33,236 bases of DNA from assembly GCF_001425745.1 (NCBI RefSeq), contig NZ_LMDF01000006.1, forward strand, positions 898,430-931,665, in the 5' to 3' direction. A program made the position numbers and the translations under genes. Positions 17,522-25,998 of this stretch are shown piece after piece. This stretch comes from Caulobacter sp. Root343. GTDB lineage: Bacteria > Pseudomonadota > Alphaproteobacteria > Caulobacterales > Caulobacteraceae. The notes under the pieces were generated by a model that saw only the letters and a list, made by a program, of their open reading frames with translations, did no database searches and was not told the origin of the DNA. Numbering within the stretch: the first letter of the stretch is position 1; every line of letters starts with the position of its first letter.

Positions 17522-17812
17522 ATGATCGGCGTCGTCGCGATCCTGAAGGTTCAGCCGGACAAGTCCGCGGACTTCGAAAAGGTGTTCCTGGACCTGCAGA
17601 ACCGGGTGAAGGCCAACGAGCCGGGCTGCCTCGCCTACCAGCTGACCAAGTCCAGGACCGAGGCCGGGACCTACAAGGTGCTGGAGCTCTACGCCTCGGC
17701 GGACGCCCTGAAGGCCCACGGCGGTACGGACTACTTCAAGGCCGCCGGCGCGGCGATGGGGCCGTTCATGGCCGGCCGCCCCGACATCGAATATCTCGAC
17801 GCGGTGGAGTAG
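17522..17812 (+). CDS. ABM-family (antibiotic biosynthesis monooxygenase-like) protein
   Basis: This 96-residue protein has the dimeric ferredoxin-like ABM fold seen in YgiN-type quinol monooxygenases and in heme-degrading or polyketide-modifying monooxygenases. Visible features are the first strand GVVAILKVQPDKSADFEKVF, the conserved NEPGCLAYQLTKS and the C-terminal FMAGRPDIEYLDAVE. I chose 17522 for its GGGAGG Shine-Dalgarno. The acyl-CoA dehydrogenase starts 4 nt after its stop, so the two form an operon, probably for catabolism of an unknown acid or quinone-related compound. The motif at 17496-17512 overlaps its ribosome-binding region. Confidence 0.85.
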   Translation: MIGVVAILKVQPDKSADFEKVFLDLQNRVKANEPGCLAYQLTKSRTEAGTYKVLELYASADALKAHGGTDYFKAAGAAMGPFMAGRPDIEYLDAVE

Positions 17813-17816
17813 GGCG

Positions 17817-19043
17817 ATGGATCTGGCCTTCTCGCCCGAGGATCTGGCGTTCCAGCAGGAGGTCCGCGACTGGATCGCCACGGCCTATGACGACGACCTG
17901 AGGAAGCAGTACGCCCAGTCCAAGAACGGTTATCTCGACAAGGCCGGCCAGGTGCGCTGGCAGAAGAAGCTGTTCGAGCGCGGCTGGGTCGCGCCGGACT
18001 GGCCGGTCGAGCTGGGCGGGGCGGGTTTCACCCCTTCGCAGCGCTACATCTTCAACATGGAGATGAGCCTGGCCGGCGTGCCGACGTCCTCGCCCATGGG
18101 GCTGAAGATGGTCGCGCCGGTGATCATGGCGTTCGGCTCCGAGGAACAGAAGGCCCAGCACCTGCCGGCGATCCTGCGGTCCGACATCTGGTGGTGCCAG
18201 GGCTATTCGGAGCCGGGTTCGGGTTCGGACCTGGCCAGCCTGCAGATGAAGGCGGTGCGTGCCAAAAACGAGGATGGGACCGACGACTATGTCCTGAACG
18301 GCTCGAAGATCTGGACCACCCACGCCCAGTGGGCCGACTGGATGTTCTGTCTGGTCCGCACCTCCAGCGCGGGCAAACCGCAGGAGGGCATCTCGTTCCT
18401 GCTGCTGCGGATGGACACCCCGGGGATCCAGATCAAGCCGCTGCCCACCCTGGACGGCCCGCCGGACAACGAGCAGGAGATCAACCAGGTCTTCTTCGAC
18501 AATGTCCGGGCGCCGGTCGCCAACCGCATCGGCGAGGAGAACAAGGGCTGGACCTACGCCAAGTACCTGCTGGAGTTCGAGCGCGGCAACGCCTACGCGC
18601 CCGGCCTGATGAACATGCTCAAGAAGGTCAAGCGCATCGCCGCGCTCGAGCGGGCAGACGATGGCGGGCGACTGCTCGACGACGCCGACTTCCGCCAGAA
18701 GATCGCCAATCTGGAGATCCAGGTCGCGGCCCTGAACGCCACCGAGTTGCGGATCTTCACCAGCCGCACCGCCGGCAAGGCGATCGGCCCGGCCTCGTCG
18801 ATGCTGAAATGCGTCGGCTCCGAGCATCAGCAGGCGATCACCGAACTGACCCTGGAGGCGGTCGGGACCTACGCCGCGCCGTTCGTCCAGGACACCTGGG
18901 CGGCCAGCAACGACGGCCGGGCGGGACCGGACTACGCGGGCCCGGCGGCGCCGGCCTATTTCAACTACCGCAAGGCCTCGATCTACGCCGGCTCGAACGA
19001 GATCCAGCGCAACATCATGGCGAAGATGGTGCTGGGGCTTTAG
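17817..19043 (+). CDS. acyl-CoA dehydrogenase
   Basis: This 408-residue flavoenzyme has the full acyl-CoA dehydrogenase layout: N-terminal helical domain, central beta domain (CQGYSEPGSGSDLASL, LNGSKIWTTHAQWADW) and C-terminal helical domain (IYAGSNEIQRNIMAKMVLG). It oxidises an acyl-CoA at alpha-beta with FAD and passes electrons to ETF. The usual catalytic Glu of the MCAD-type YEGT motif is Ala here (YAGSNE); the base may instead be the Glu of LEFERGN near residue 257, the IVD/LCAD-type location. This resembles the large pimeloyl-CoA-dehydrogenase-like subgroup. It is co-transcribed with the ABM gene. Confidence 0.92.
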   Translation: MDLAFSPEDLAFQQEVRDWIATAYDDDLRKQYAQSKNGYLDKAGQVRWQKKLFERGWVAPDWPVELGGAGFTPSQRYIFNMEMSLAGVPTSSPMGLKMVAPVIMAFGSEEQKAQHLPAILRSDIWWCQGYSEPGSGSDLASLQMKAVRAKNEDGTDDYVLNGSKIWTTHAQWADWMFCLVRTSSAGKPQEGISFLLLRMDTPGIQIKPLPTLDGPPDNEQEINQVFFDNVRAPVANRIGEENKGWTYAKYLLEFERGNAYAPGLMNMLKKVKRIAALERADDGGRLLDDADFRQKIANLEIQVAALNATELRIFTSRTAGKAIGPASSMLKCVGSEHQQAITELTLEAVGTYAAPFVQDTWAASNDGRAGPDYAGPAAPAYFNYRKASIYAGSNEIQRNIMAKMVLGL

Positions 19044-19050
19044 CGGCGGC

Positions 19051-19168
19051 GCTGCACCCTCCGACCGCTTCGCGGCCACCTCCCCCATAAAGCGGGAGGA
19101 AGGGCGCGGGTCCTCCTCCCCCTTTTATGGAGGAGGTGTCGCCGGAGGCGACGGAGGGGGCGCTCTGC
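19051..19168. repeat. inverted-repeat element, type A relative
   Basis: Two inverted arms (roughly 19051-19100 and 19111-19168) contain CACCTCCCCCATAAA and its counterpart TTTTATGGAGGAGGTG, plus side hairpins CCGCTTCGCGG and GTCGCCGGAGGCGAC. It shares the GCGAC-GGAGGGGGC and GGCCACCTCCCCC blocks with the elements at 13132 and 21324 but is more diverged. It lies between the acyl-CoA dehydrogenase and Old Yellow Enzyme genes. Confidence 0.7.
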
Positions 19169-19200
19169 ATCACCCCAGTATTTCTAACTAGCTTCTGGTC

Positions 19201-19217
19201 CGAACAAGTGTTTGGAT
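19201..19217 (+). promoter_or_regulatory. shared 17-bp TetR-type motif, copy 2 (upstream of OYE)
   Basis: CGAACAAGTGTTTGGAT lies 32 nt before the Old Yellow Enzyme start. It fits the consensus YNAACRNKTGTTTGRAT derived from the three copies. It is the most diverged copy. Confidence 0.5.
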
Positions 19218-19249
19218 TGCTCGCAACACCTCCTGTTCCGGAACGCCCC

Positions 19250-20341
<1,092 letters not shown>

Positions 20342-20349
20342 GGGCGATG

Positions 20350-20419
20350 CTCCGCGACCTACGCCGCGCTGCCCCCTCCGGCCCGCTGGGCCACCTCCCC
20401 CGCATCGCGGGGGAGGAGA
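20350..20419. repeat. partial copy of type A intergenic repeat
   Basis: This segment carries the right-hand half of the type A element: CCCCCTCCGGCCCGCTGGGCC, given here as the region 20371-20391, followed by ACCTCCCCCGCATCGCGGGGGAGG, 20391-20415, which is itself a hairpin. The left half is missing except for a short GATGCTCCGC. It lies between convergent genes and could act as a terminator. Confidence 0.65.
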
Positions 20420-20429
20420 TTCAGTTTGC

Positions 20430-21221
20430 CTAGGCGATCGTCGTCACCAGGCCGCCCTCGACCTTCAGCGACGCGCCGTTGGTGGCGGCCGACAGCGGGC
20501 TGGCGACATAGGCGACCAGGCTGGCGACCTCCTCGGGCTCGATCATCCGTTGCAGTAGCGAGGCTGACCGGTGCTTGGCGAAGAACTCGGCCTCGTGCTC
20601 CTTGGCCGCGCCTTCGGGGTTGCTGGACACGCTCTTGAGGAAGTCCAGAACCCCTTCCGAGCGGGTCGGGCCGGGCAGCACCGAATTGACCGTGACACCC
20701 GTGCCCTTGGTCTGCTGGGCCATGCCGCGCGCGACGGCCAGTTGGGCGCTCTTGGTCATGCCGTAGTGGACCATCTCGCCGGGGATCGCGAGACCGGACT
20801 CGCTGGAGATGAAGATCACCCGGCCCCAGTCGCGCGCCAGCATGCCGGGGAAGTAGCCGCGCGACAGGCGCACACCGCTCAGCACGTTGACCTCGAACAG
20901 GCGCAACCAGTCCTCGTCGGGGATGTCGACGAAGGCCTTCATCTCGTAGATGCCGAGGTTGTTGACCAGGATGTCGACGGCCGGGAGCGCCTTCAGGATC
21001 GCGTCGGCGCCCTCGGCCGTGCCGGGATCGGCGACGATGCCGCTCACCTTGGCCCCGCCCGAGGCGCGGATGCTGTCGATCGCCGCGTCGAGCTTGGCCT
21101 GGCTGCGGCCGGTCAAGGTCACTCGGGCGCCTTCGACGGCCAGGGCGCGGGCGATCTCCAGGCCGATGCCGGCGGTCGAGCCGGTCACCAGGGCGGTCTT
21201 GTCTTGAAGCTTGAGGTCCAT
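20430..21221 (-). CDS. short-chain dehydrogenase/reductase (SDR)
   Basis: This 263-residue classical SDR uses NAD(P)H to oxidise or reduce an alcohol/ketone. The nucleotide-binding motif TGSTAGIG lies at about residues 13-20, NNLGI replaces the usual NNAG, and the catalytic Ser (ISSESG), Tyr and Lys (HYGMTKSA) are present. The C-terminus SLKVEGGLVTTIA is typical. I chose 21221 because GGAG precedes it; a longer form would add 17 unrelated residues and cross the probable promoter. A 23-bp perfect palindrome lies about 75 nt upstream. The substrate is unknown. Confidence 0.92.
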   Translation of the reverse strand: MDLKLQDKTALVTGSTAGIGLEIARALAVEGARVTLTGRSQAKLDAAIDSIRASGGAKVSGIVADPGTAEGADAILKALPAVDILVNNLGIYEMKAFVDIPDEDWLRLFEVNVLSGVRLSRGYFPGMLARDWGRVIFISSESGLAIPGEMVHYGMTKSAQLAVARGMAQQTKGTGVTVNSVLPGPTRSEGVLDFLKSVSSNPEGAAKEHEAEFFAKHRSASLLQRMIEPEEVASLVAYVASPLSAATNGASLKVEGGLVTTIA

Positions 21222-21295
21222 CGCTGGGCTCCATTGTTTGATGGAACCTAGATAGGATGATCTTGACGTCAAACTATGCCGTGGACGGGATCAGG

Positions 21296-21318
21296 ATCTG
21301 TGAATTGAATTCACAGAT
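21296..21318. promoter_or_regulatory. perfect 23-bp palindrome, candidate operator of the SDR gene
   Basis: ATCTGTGAATT, a central G, then the exact inverted copy AATTCACAGAT. It lies upstream of the SDR start and outside the nearby GC-rich repeat (21324 onward). The AT-rich composition and 11-1-11 symmetry suit a dimeric repressor. A second small palindrome, TTGACGTCAA at 21263-21272, could contain the -35 of the SDR promoter on the minus strand. Confidence 0.6.
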
Positions 21319-21323
21319 GGATG

Positions 21324-21435
21324 CTCCACCGCGATGCGGGGGAGCTGTCGCGGAGCGACTGAGGGGGCTAACTGGAGGTTGGCCGAGCTGGCCCCCTCCG
21401 GCCCTACGGGCCACCTCCCCCGCGATGCGGGGGAG
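21324..21435. repeat. cruciform intergenic repeat, type A, copy 2
   Basis: Inverted 21-bp arms (21324-21344 and 21415-21435) carry a GCGATGC core in place of the TCT core of the copy at 13132. The internal GCTGTCGCGGAGCGACTGAG and GGCCC-TAC-GGGCCACCTCC blocks are almost identical to that copy. It lies between the SDR promoter and the stop of the SMP-30 gene. Confidence 0.85.
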
Positions 21436-21446
21436 GAGAGCCAACC

Positions 21447-22358
21447 TCAGGCATTGAAGTTCAGCTTCAGCCCCGGCCGCGGCCACCGCGCCTTGTAGAG
21501 CTTGCCGGTTCCGGACGCCGTGATCCACGCGTCGCGCAGGTCGGCGCCGCCGAAGCAGATGTTGGTCACGATCACGTCCGGGACGGCGTAGTGCTCGGTC
21601 GAGCCGTCCGGGTCGAAGGCGGTGATCCCACCGTTGATGATCGTGGCGACGCAGACCTTGCCGCCGGCCTCGACCGCCAGGCTGTCCAGCAGTTGGTAGC
21701 CGGGCAGGGTGCAGACCACGTCGCCCGGCATCAGCGGATGCGGGTCAGCCAGCACGCCGGGCTCGGTCATCGCGAACGACCACAGCCGCCCCAGCATGGT
21801 GTCGGCCATGTAGACGGTCTTCTCGTCCGGCGAGAGACCCACGCCGTTGGGCGACACGAAGTGGTCGCGCCAGCGGGTGATCCTCGAGCCGTCGGGCAGG
21901 GCGTAGTACAGCGCCCCGTACTTGCGGCCCTCGGGCGTCGAGCAGCCATGATCGGTGAACCAGAAGCCGCCCTGCTTGTCGAAAACCAGGTCGTTGGGGC
22001 CGATCAGGGCTTTGCCGTCGCACGCGGTGTACAGCGTGGTGACCGCGCCGGTGGCGATGTCGATCCGCTGGATGGAACCGCCCGTGTGGGTCGGCGGGGT
22101 GGGGCCGGGGATGTTCAGGCCGTTGGCCTCGAAGAACTGGAAGCTGCCGCCGTTGTTGGTGACATACAGCGCCCCGTCCAGCCCGATCGCCGCGCCGTTG
22201 GGGCCGCCGCCGGTCTCGGCGACCATCTCCTTGCGGCCGTCGGGCCAGATGCGCGTCAGGCGCTGGCCCTGGATCTCGGTGAGGATCACCGAGCCGTCGG
22301 CCATGGCCACGGGCCCTTCGGGGAATTGCAGGCCTTCGGCGACCAGCTGGATGTCCAT
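21447..22358 (-). CDS. SMP-30/gluconolactonase-family lactonase
   Basis: This 303-residue protein is a six-bladed beta-propeller of the SMP-30/gluconolaconase/LRE group, which uses a divalent metal to hydrolyse sugar or other lactones. Metal-site motifs are the early Glu of FPEGPVAM, the Asn of IGPNDLVFDKQG, and SPNGVGLSPDEKTVYMADT. I chose 22358 because GGGAG precedes it and because the upstream extension is Arg-rich and dissimilar. No signal peptide is seen, so it is cytoplasmic. The 17-bp motif shared with the ABM and OYE genes lies 45 nt upstream. The substrate is unknown. Confidence 0.9.
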   Translation of the reverse strand: MDIQLVAEGLQFPEGPVAMADGSVILTEIQGQRLTRIWPDGRKEMVAETGGGPNGAAIGLDGALYVTNNGGSFQFFEANGLNIPGPTPPTHTGGSIQRIDIATGAVTTLYTACDGKALIGPNDLVFDKQGGFWFTDHGCSTPEGRKYGALYYALPDGSRITRWRDHFVSPNGVGLSPDEKTVYMADTMLGRLWSFAMTEPGVLADPHPLMPGDVVCTLPGYQLLDSLAVEAGGKVCVATIINGGITAFDPDGSTEHYAVPDVIVTNICFGGADLRDAWITASGTGKLYKARWPRPGLKLNFNA

Positions 22359-22402
22359 CGCGTGTCTCCCTCGCGCTTCTGAGCGGGCGCTGCCGATGAC
22401 TA

Positions 22403-22419
22403 TAAACGCTTGTTTGAAT
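22403..22419 (+). promoter_or_regulatory. shared 17-bp TetR-type motif, copy 3 (upstream of SMP-30 lactonase)
   Basis: TAAACGCTTGTTTGAAT contains the symmetric core AAAC-GCTT-GTTT and matches copy 1 at 14 of 15 positions over ATTCAAACAARCGTT read on the opposite strand. It lies 44 nt upstream of the SMP-30 start codon, in the same orientation relative to its gene as copy 1. Confidence 0.6.
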
Positions 22420-22707
22420 CTGGCGAGGGCTCCGTTCGGCGAACCGTGTCGTGCGAGCCACATCAACCGGCGCGCGTGCGCGAACGACGTTCTCGGCTCT
22501 TGTGGCGAGTCGGGGATCGTGGGATCAGCACGCTTCCATCGAGCTCCAGGAGGCCGATCCGCAACATGACTCTCGCCGCGAAAACCAACGCACCGCCGAA
22601 GGCGGGTTGGCGCGCGCCGTCGATGTCGCGTTGCCGCCGATCCGCCCACCGCCCCCTGCGCACCACCCGCTAGTCGCGGCCGCTCCGGCCGCCGCCGGAG
22701 CTCTTCG
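22420..22707 (+). other. gap before the PcfJ-like gene with two possible small ORFs
   Basis: Together with the SMP-30 promoter this forms a 349-nt divergent gap. One frame, 22451-22711, encodes up to 86 residues (C-terminal part Pro/Ala-rich, ...ALPPIRPPPPAHHPL...) and its TGA overlaps the next gene's ATG as ATGA, which suggests coupling. A competing frame, 22566-22673 (35 residues, basic), has AGGAGG about 12 nt before its ATG. I cannot decide whether either is real. Confidence 0.3.
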
Positions 22708-23727
22708 ATGACCGTCCAGTCTCTCGCGAGTTCGACCCTGGTCGCCTCGCCCCTGCTGCGCCTGATCGCGCCGCCCTATGCCGAGGTGCTGGCCGCCCTG
22801 TGGCCCGCCCCGCACGCCGCCTTCGTCACCGCGCCCGCCGCGCGGCGCCACCTGATCTGCCTGATGCTGGCCGCCGAGCCTTTGGGCGGTCCGCCGATCG
22901 ACGTCGCCCGCCTGATGGACCTGCCGCTGCGCAAGGCCATCCGCCTGGCGCTGGAGGACGTCGCTCCGGACGGCCTGCGCCGGGCGCTGGAGCGCCTGGG
23001 CGAGATCGCCTGGGCGCCGGAGGACTATCGCGCCCTGGTCCACATGCTGGCCGACCCCGCGCCGGCCAAGACCCTGCGCCACGCCGAGGCTATCACACCC
23101 GATCTCGTTCGCGCCCTTGCGGCGCTGCCCGCTGATCTGCGCGAGGCGGGTGGCGTGGCCCTGCGCGTCACGCCCGCCCAGGCGGCGCTGCTGGCCGAGG
23201 CCCACGCGGTGCTGGCCAAGCGTCTGACGCCCGAGCTGCTGGCTCATCGCGTGGCGGCATGGGGTCACGCGCCCACCTCCAAGGCCCTGTTCACCCTGGT
23301 GGCCGAGGACTTCCGCCGCGAGCTGCCGCCGCCGCCGCACCCGGGCACAGAGCGCCTGCGCCCTCTCGAGACGGTCGCCGCCATCCGCGACGCGGCCCGC
23401 CGCTACCGCAACTGCCTGGCCAGCTATGTCGACCACGCCGTCGATCGGCAAAGCGCGATCTACGAGTGGCTGCCCGCGCCGGGGGCGGTGGTCGAGCTGA
23501 CCCCCGAGACCTTCTTCGGCTGGCGCCTGGACCAGGCGCGGCTGGAGAACAACAGGTCGGTCGACGAGGCCACCCGCGAGGCCATCGTCGCCGAGCTGCG
23601 CGGCATGGGCGTCCATGTCGGCCGCAGCGCTTGGCAGATCCGCCGCGCCCTGGAGCGCGCCGCCTCGCCGAAGTTCGAGCTGGAGACCGTCGACGCGACG
23701 ATCGCGGACTACTTCACCGACGACTGA
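22708..23727 (+). CDS. PcfJ-like domain protein of unknown function
   Basis: This 339-residue protein is mostly helical and Leu/Ala-rich. The segment RYRNCLASYVDHAVDRQSAIYEW, residues about 232-254, resembles the Cys-x-x-Ser-Tyr core of PcfJ-like proteins, followed by short strands (PGAVVELTPETFFGWRLDQARLENNR region) and a C-terminal helical tail ending IADYFTDD. PcfJ-like proteins are linked to mobile elements in some bacteria, but their biochemistry is unclear to me. No signal peptide or membrane helix is seen. The ATG may be translationally coupled to a small upstream frame. The assignment rests on the motif only. Confidence 0.6.
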   Translation: MTVQSLASSTLVASPLLRLIAPPYAEVLAALWPAPHAAFVTAPAARRHLICLMLAAEPLGGPPIDVARLMDLPLRKAIRLALEDVAPDGLRRALERLGEIAWAPEDYRALVHMLADPAPAKTLRHAEAITPDLVRALAALPADLREAGGVALRVTPAQAALLAEAHAVLAKRLTPELLAHRVAAWGHAPTSKALFTLVAEDFRRELPPPPHPGTERLRPLETVAAIRDAARRYRNCLASYVDHAVDRQSAIYEWLPAPGAVVELTPETFFGWRLDQARLENNRSVDEATREAIVAELRGMGVHVGRSAWQIRRALERAASPKFELETVDATIADYFTDD

Positions 23728-23789
23728 GGCCTTGCGCCCGACGGTCTTCCCGGTGAGCGTGGGGCAAAGTGCGAATAAGGGATTCTGAG

Positions 23790-24215
23790 ATGCGGGCGTC
23801 TTTGATGGCAGTCGCGGCGGTCGGGCTGATGATGACGGGCTGCGGAGCCAGATTTCCCCTGCTGACGTCGAAGCCCACGTCGATGCCGACGCGGCCGAGC
23901 TGCCCGGCGATGAAGAACGAGGCCTGGGCCCCGGTCGTCGACGGCGCCGTCCACAAGACGTTCGATCGCGATCTTCAGAAGCGGTTCGGCGACACCGGGA
24001 GCCATGTGCGGCTCGCCTGGAGCAAGACCGACAGGGGCGACACCGTGATCACAGCCCAACGGATCGGTCCGGCCAAGTTCGCGATGCCCGAGCCCGGCAA
24101 GGGCGGCGAGGTTGAGGTCGTGTTCAAGGCCTGCACGGGCAAGCTCCTGAAGACGCGCAAGCTGGCCGGCCTGGAAAAGCATCCGAAGCCGCTGCCGACG
24201 GATGGCGTGAACTAG
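23790..24215 (+). CDS. small lipoprotein of unknown function
   Basis: This 141-residue protein has a lipoprotein signal peptide, MRASLMAVAAVGLMMTGC, with lipobox MTGC, so it is predicted to be exported and lipid-anchored. The mature part contains two further cysteines (RPSCPAMKN and FKACTGK) and ends in a proline/lysine tail. I chose 23790 because AAGGGAT precedes it and the signal peptide begins there; an in-frame GTG at 23769 is less likely. I do not recognise a family. It converges on folA across the 30-bp inverted repeat. Confidence 0.75.
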   Translation: MRASLMAVAAVGLMMTGCGARFPLLTSKPTSMPTRPSCPAMKNEAWAPVVDGAVHKTFDRDLQKRFGDTGSHVRLAWSKTDRGDTVITAQRIGPAKFAMPEPGKGGEVEVVFKACTGKLLKTRKLAGLEKHPKPLPTDGVN

Positions 24216-24250
24216 TCAATCGACATCCATCTGGGCAGGTGCAAATCCCA

Positions 24251-24395
24251 CTGCCTTCCTGGGCCTTGTGCCCAGGACCCTATGCCAGCGGCAGACGCCA
24301 ACTTTCCAGGATCCGCGCGGCGAATAGGCCGTGAATTCAGCCCAATTCAGCTGAGCCTGAATGATGGGTCCTGGGCACAAGGCCCAGGAAGGCAG
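24251..24395. repeat. 30-bp perfect inverted repeat enclosing 85 bp
   Basis: Arms at 24251-24280 and 24366-24395 are exact inverted copies. Each arm is also a hairpin with stem TCCTGGGC/GCCCAGGA and a 5-nt loop. The similarity continues imperfectly outward (GCAAATCCCA against TTCAAATTTCCC on the other strand). The 85-nt interior has small dyads such as ATTCAG/CTGAAT. The whole lies between the convergent lipoprotein and folA genes. It looks like a small non-coding inverted-repeat element and could also terminate transcription. Confidence 0.85.
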
Positions 24396-24430
24396 GGAAA
24401 TTTGAACCCGTTCTAAAGTTGATGCGCGAA

Positions 24431-24940
24431 CTAGCGCCGCTCCAGCACCCGGAATACGAAGGCGTGGTCGTCGCCTTCGCCGGCGGGGTGCTCCTCGCGG
24501 CGGACCTCGGTCCAGGCCGCTTCGTCGAACTCGGGGAAGGTCACGTCGCCGTCGACCGTGGCGTCCACCTCGGTCAGGTAAAGCCGCTTGGCCTTGCCCA
24601 TCGCCGCCTCGAACAGGCTGCGGCCGCCGATCACGCAGACCTCTTCGGCCCCGTCGTCCTGGGCCTGCTCGCGGGCCATCTGCACGGCTTCCATGAAGCT
24701 TTCGCAGACCACGGCCTGCTCGGGCGCGAACGAGCCGTCGCGCGACAGGACGAGATTCATGCGGCCGGGCAGGGGCTTGCGAGGCAGGCTGTCCCAGGTC
24801 TTGCGGCCCATGATCACCGGCTTGCCCATCGTGGTGGCCTTGAACAGGGCCAGATCCGACTTCAGCCGCCAGGGCAGGTCGCCGTCACGACCGATCACGC
24901 CATTGGCGGCGCGGGCGACGACGAGGGCCAGAGGGATCAA
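24431..24940 (-). CDS. folA: dihydrofolate reductase
   Basis: FolA reduces dihydrofolate to tetrahydrofolate with NADPH and so regenerates the folate oxidised by ThyA. The 169-residue sequence shows the family start [22 protein letters not shown], the catalytic Asp in [17 protein letters not shown], the NADPH loop [10 protein letters not shown] and [16 protein letters not shown]. No ATG exists at the right place: the start is a TTG at 24938-24940 that overlaps the thyA stop (TTGA), which implies translational coupling and perhaps low output. It ends next to the 30-bp inverted repeat. Confidence 0.93.
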   Translation of the reverse strand: MIPLALVVARAANGVIGRDGDLPWRLKSDLALFKATTMGKPVIMGRKTWDSLPRKPLPGRMNLVLSRDGSFAPEQAVVCESFMEAVQMAREQAQDDGAEEVCVIGGRSLFEAAMGKAKRLYLTEVDATVDGDVTFPEFDEAAWTEVRREEHPAGEGDDHAFVFRVLERR

Positions 24941-25776
24941 ACCGAGACCTCGGCCTTGATGTGCGGATGGGCCTGATAGCCCTCCAACGCAAAATCCTCG
25001 TACGTGAACCCGAACAGGTCGCGCTTGTCGGCGATCTTCAGGGTCGGGAACGGGAAGGGCTCGCGGGTCAGTTGCTCGCGGGCCTGGTCCAGGTGGTTCA
25101 GATAGAGGTGAGCGTCGCCGAAGGTGTGGACGAACTCGCCCGGCTCCAGGCCGACGACCTTGGCGACCATCAGGGTCAGCAGGGCGTAGCTGGCGATGTT
25201 GAACGGCACGCCCAGGAACACGTCGGCGCTGCGCTGGTAGAGCTGGCAGCTGAGCTTTCCATCCGCCACGAAGAACTGGAACAGGCAATGGCAGGGCGGC
25301 AGGGCCATGTCGTCGACGTCGGCCGGGTTCCAGGCCGAGACGATGTGGCGGCGGCTGTTGGGGTTGGTCTTCAGGTTCTCGACGAGATTGGCGATCTGGT
25401 CGATCACCCGTCCGTCCGGCGCGGCCCACGAACGCCACTGCTTGCCATAGACCGGGCCGAGGTCGCCGTTCTCGTCGGCCCACTCGTCCCAGATGCGCAC
25501 GCCGTTGTCCTTCAGATAGGCGATGTTGGTGTCGCCCTTCAGGAACCACAGCAGCTCGATGAAGATCGAGCGCAGGTGCAGCTTCTTGGTGGTCAGGACG
25601 GGGAAGCCCTTGGCCAGATCAAAGCGGATCTGCCGGCCGAACACGCCGAGCGTGCCGGTGCCGGTGCGATCGCCGCGCTGGACGCCGTTCGCCAGGATGT
25701 CGGCGAGCAGGGCCAGGTACTGCCGCTCGGGATGGTCGGCGGCGGCTTTCGGGGGCGCGAGAACGGCGGTGGTCAT
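24937..25776 (-). CDS. thyA: thymidylate synthase
   Basis: ThyA makes dTMP from dUMP using 5,10-methylene-THF. The 279-residue protein carries the catalytic Cys in [12 protein letters not shown] (near residue 160), [16 protein letters not shown], the [18 protein letters not shown] substrate loop and HIKAEVSV at the C-terminus (the family usually ends in an additional Val/Ile). The ATG at 25776 is where similarity begins, though about 15 residues precede the core and the Shine-Dalgarno is poor. It is co-transcribed with folA. A type A-related repeat lies upstream. Confidence 0.96.
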   Translation of the reverse strand: MTTAVLAPPKAAADHPERQYLALLADILANGVQRGDRTGTGTLGVFGRQIRFDLAKGFPVLTTKKLHLRSIFIELLWFLKGDTNIAYLKDNGVRIWDEWADENGDLGPVYGKQWRSWAAPDGRVIDQIANLVENLKTNPNSRRHIVSAWNPADVDDMALPPCHCLFQFFVADGKLSCQLYQRSADVFLGVPFNIASYALLTLMVAKVVGLEPGEFVHTFGDAHLYLNHLDQAREQLTREPFPFPTLKIADKRDLFGFTYEDFALEGYQAHPHIKAEVSV

Positions 25777-25852
25777 GGTCCGCGATTGTGACGGCGAATC
25801 GCGCCGTTGAACACTGCGGCGCCGGGAGGAGTCCACAGGCCGGCGCCAACTA

Positions 25853-25990
25853 TCCTCCCCCTTTGGGGGAGGGGGACCGCCGGATGGCGGTGGAGGGGCC
25901 CTGCGAGGCGGCGGACGCACCACCGCTTCGCGGACCCTCTCCGTCTCGCCGCGTATCGCGGCGATCCACCTCCCCCTAATGGGGAGGAGA
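25853..25990. repeat. inverted-repeat element, type A relative
   Basis: Terminal palindromes CCTCCCC-CTTTG-GGGGAGG (left) and CCTCCCC-CTAAT-GGGGAGG (right, 25969-25987) flank about 95 bp with side hairpins ACCGCC-GGAT-GGCGGT and CGCCGC-GTATC-GCGGCG. Its architecture matches the copies at 13132 and 21324, with different stem sequences. It separates the thyA start from the DUF924 gene end. Confidence 0.75.
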
Positions 25991-25998
25991 GGTAGGCT

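Noticed and set aside
24232..24275. T-arm-like sequence (GTGCAAATCCC, and GGTTCAAATTTCC on the other strand) suggesting a tRNA or tRNA-derived element
   Set aside because: Stem and loop lengths do not fit a T-arm, and no anticodon or acceptor stems can be drawn.
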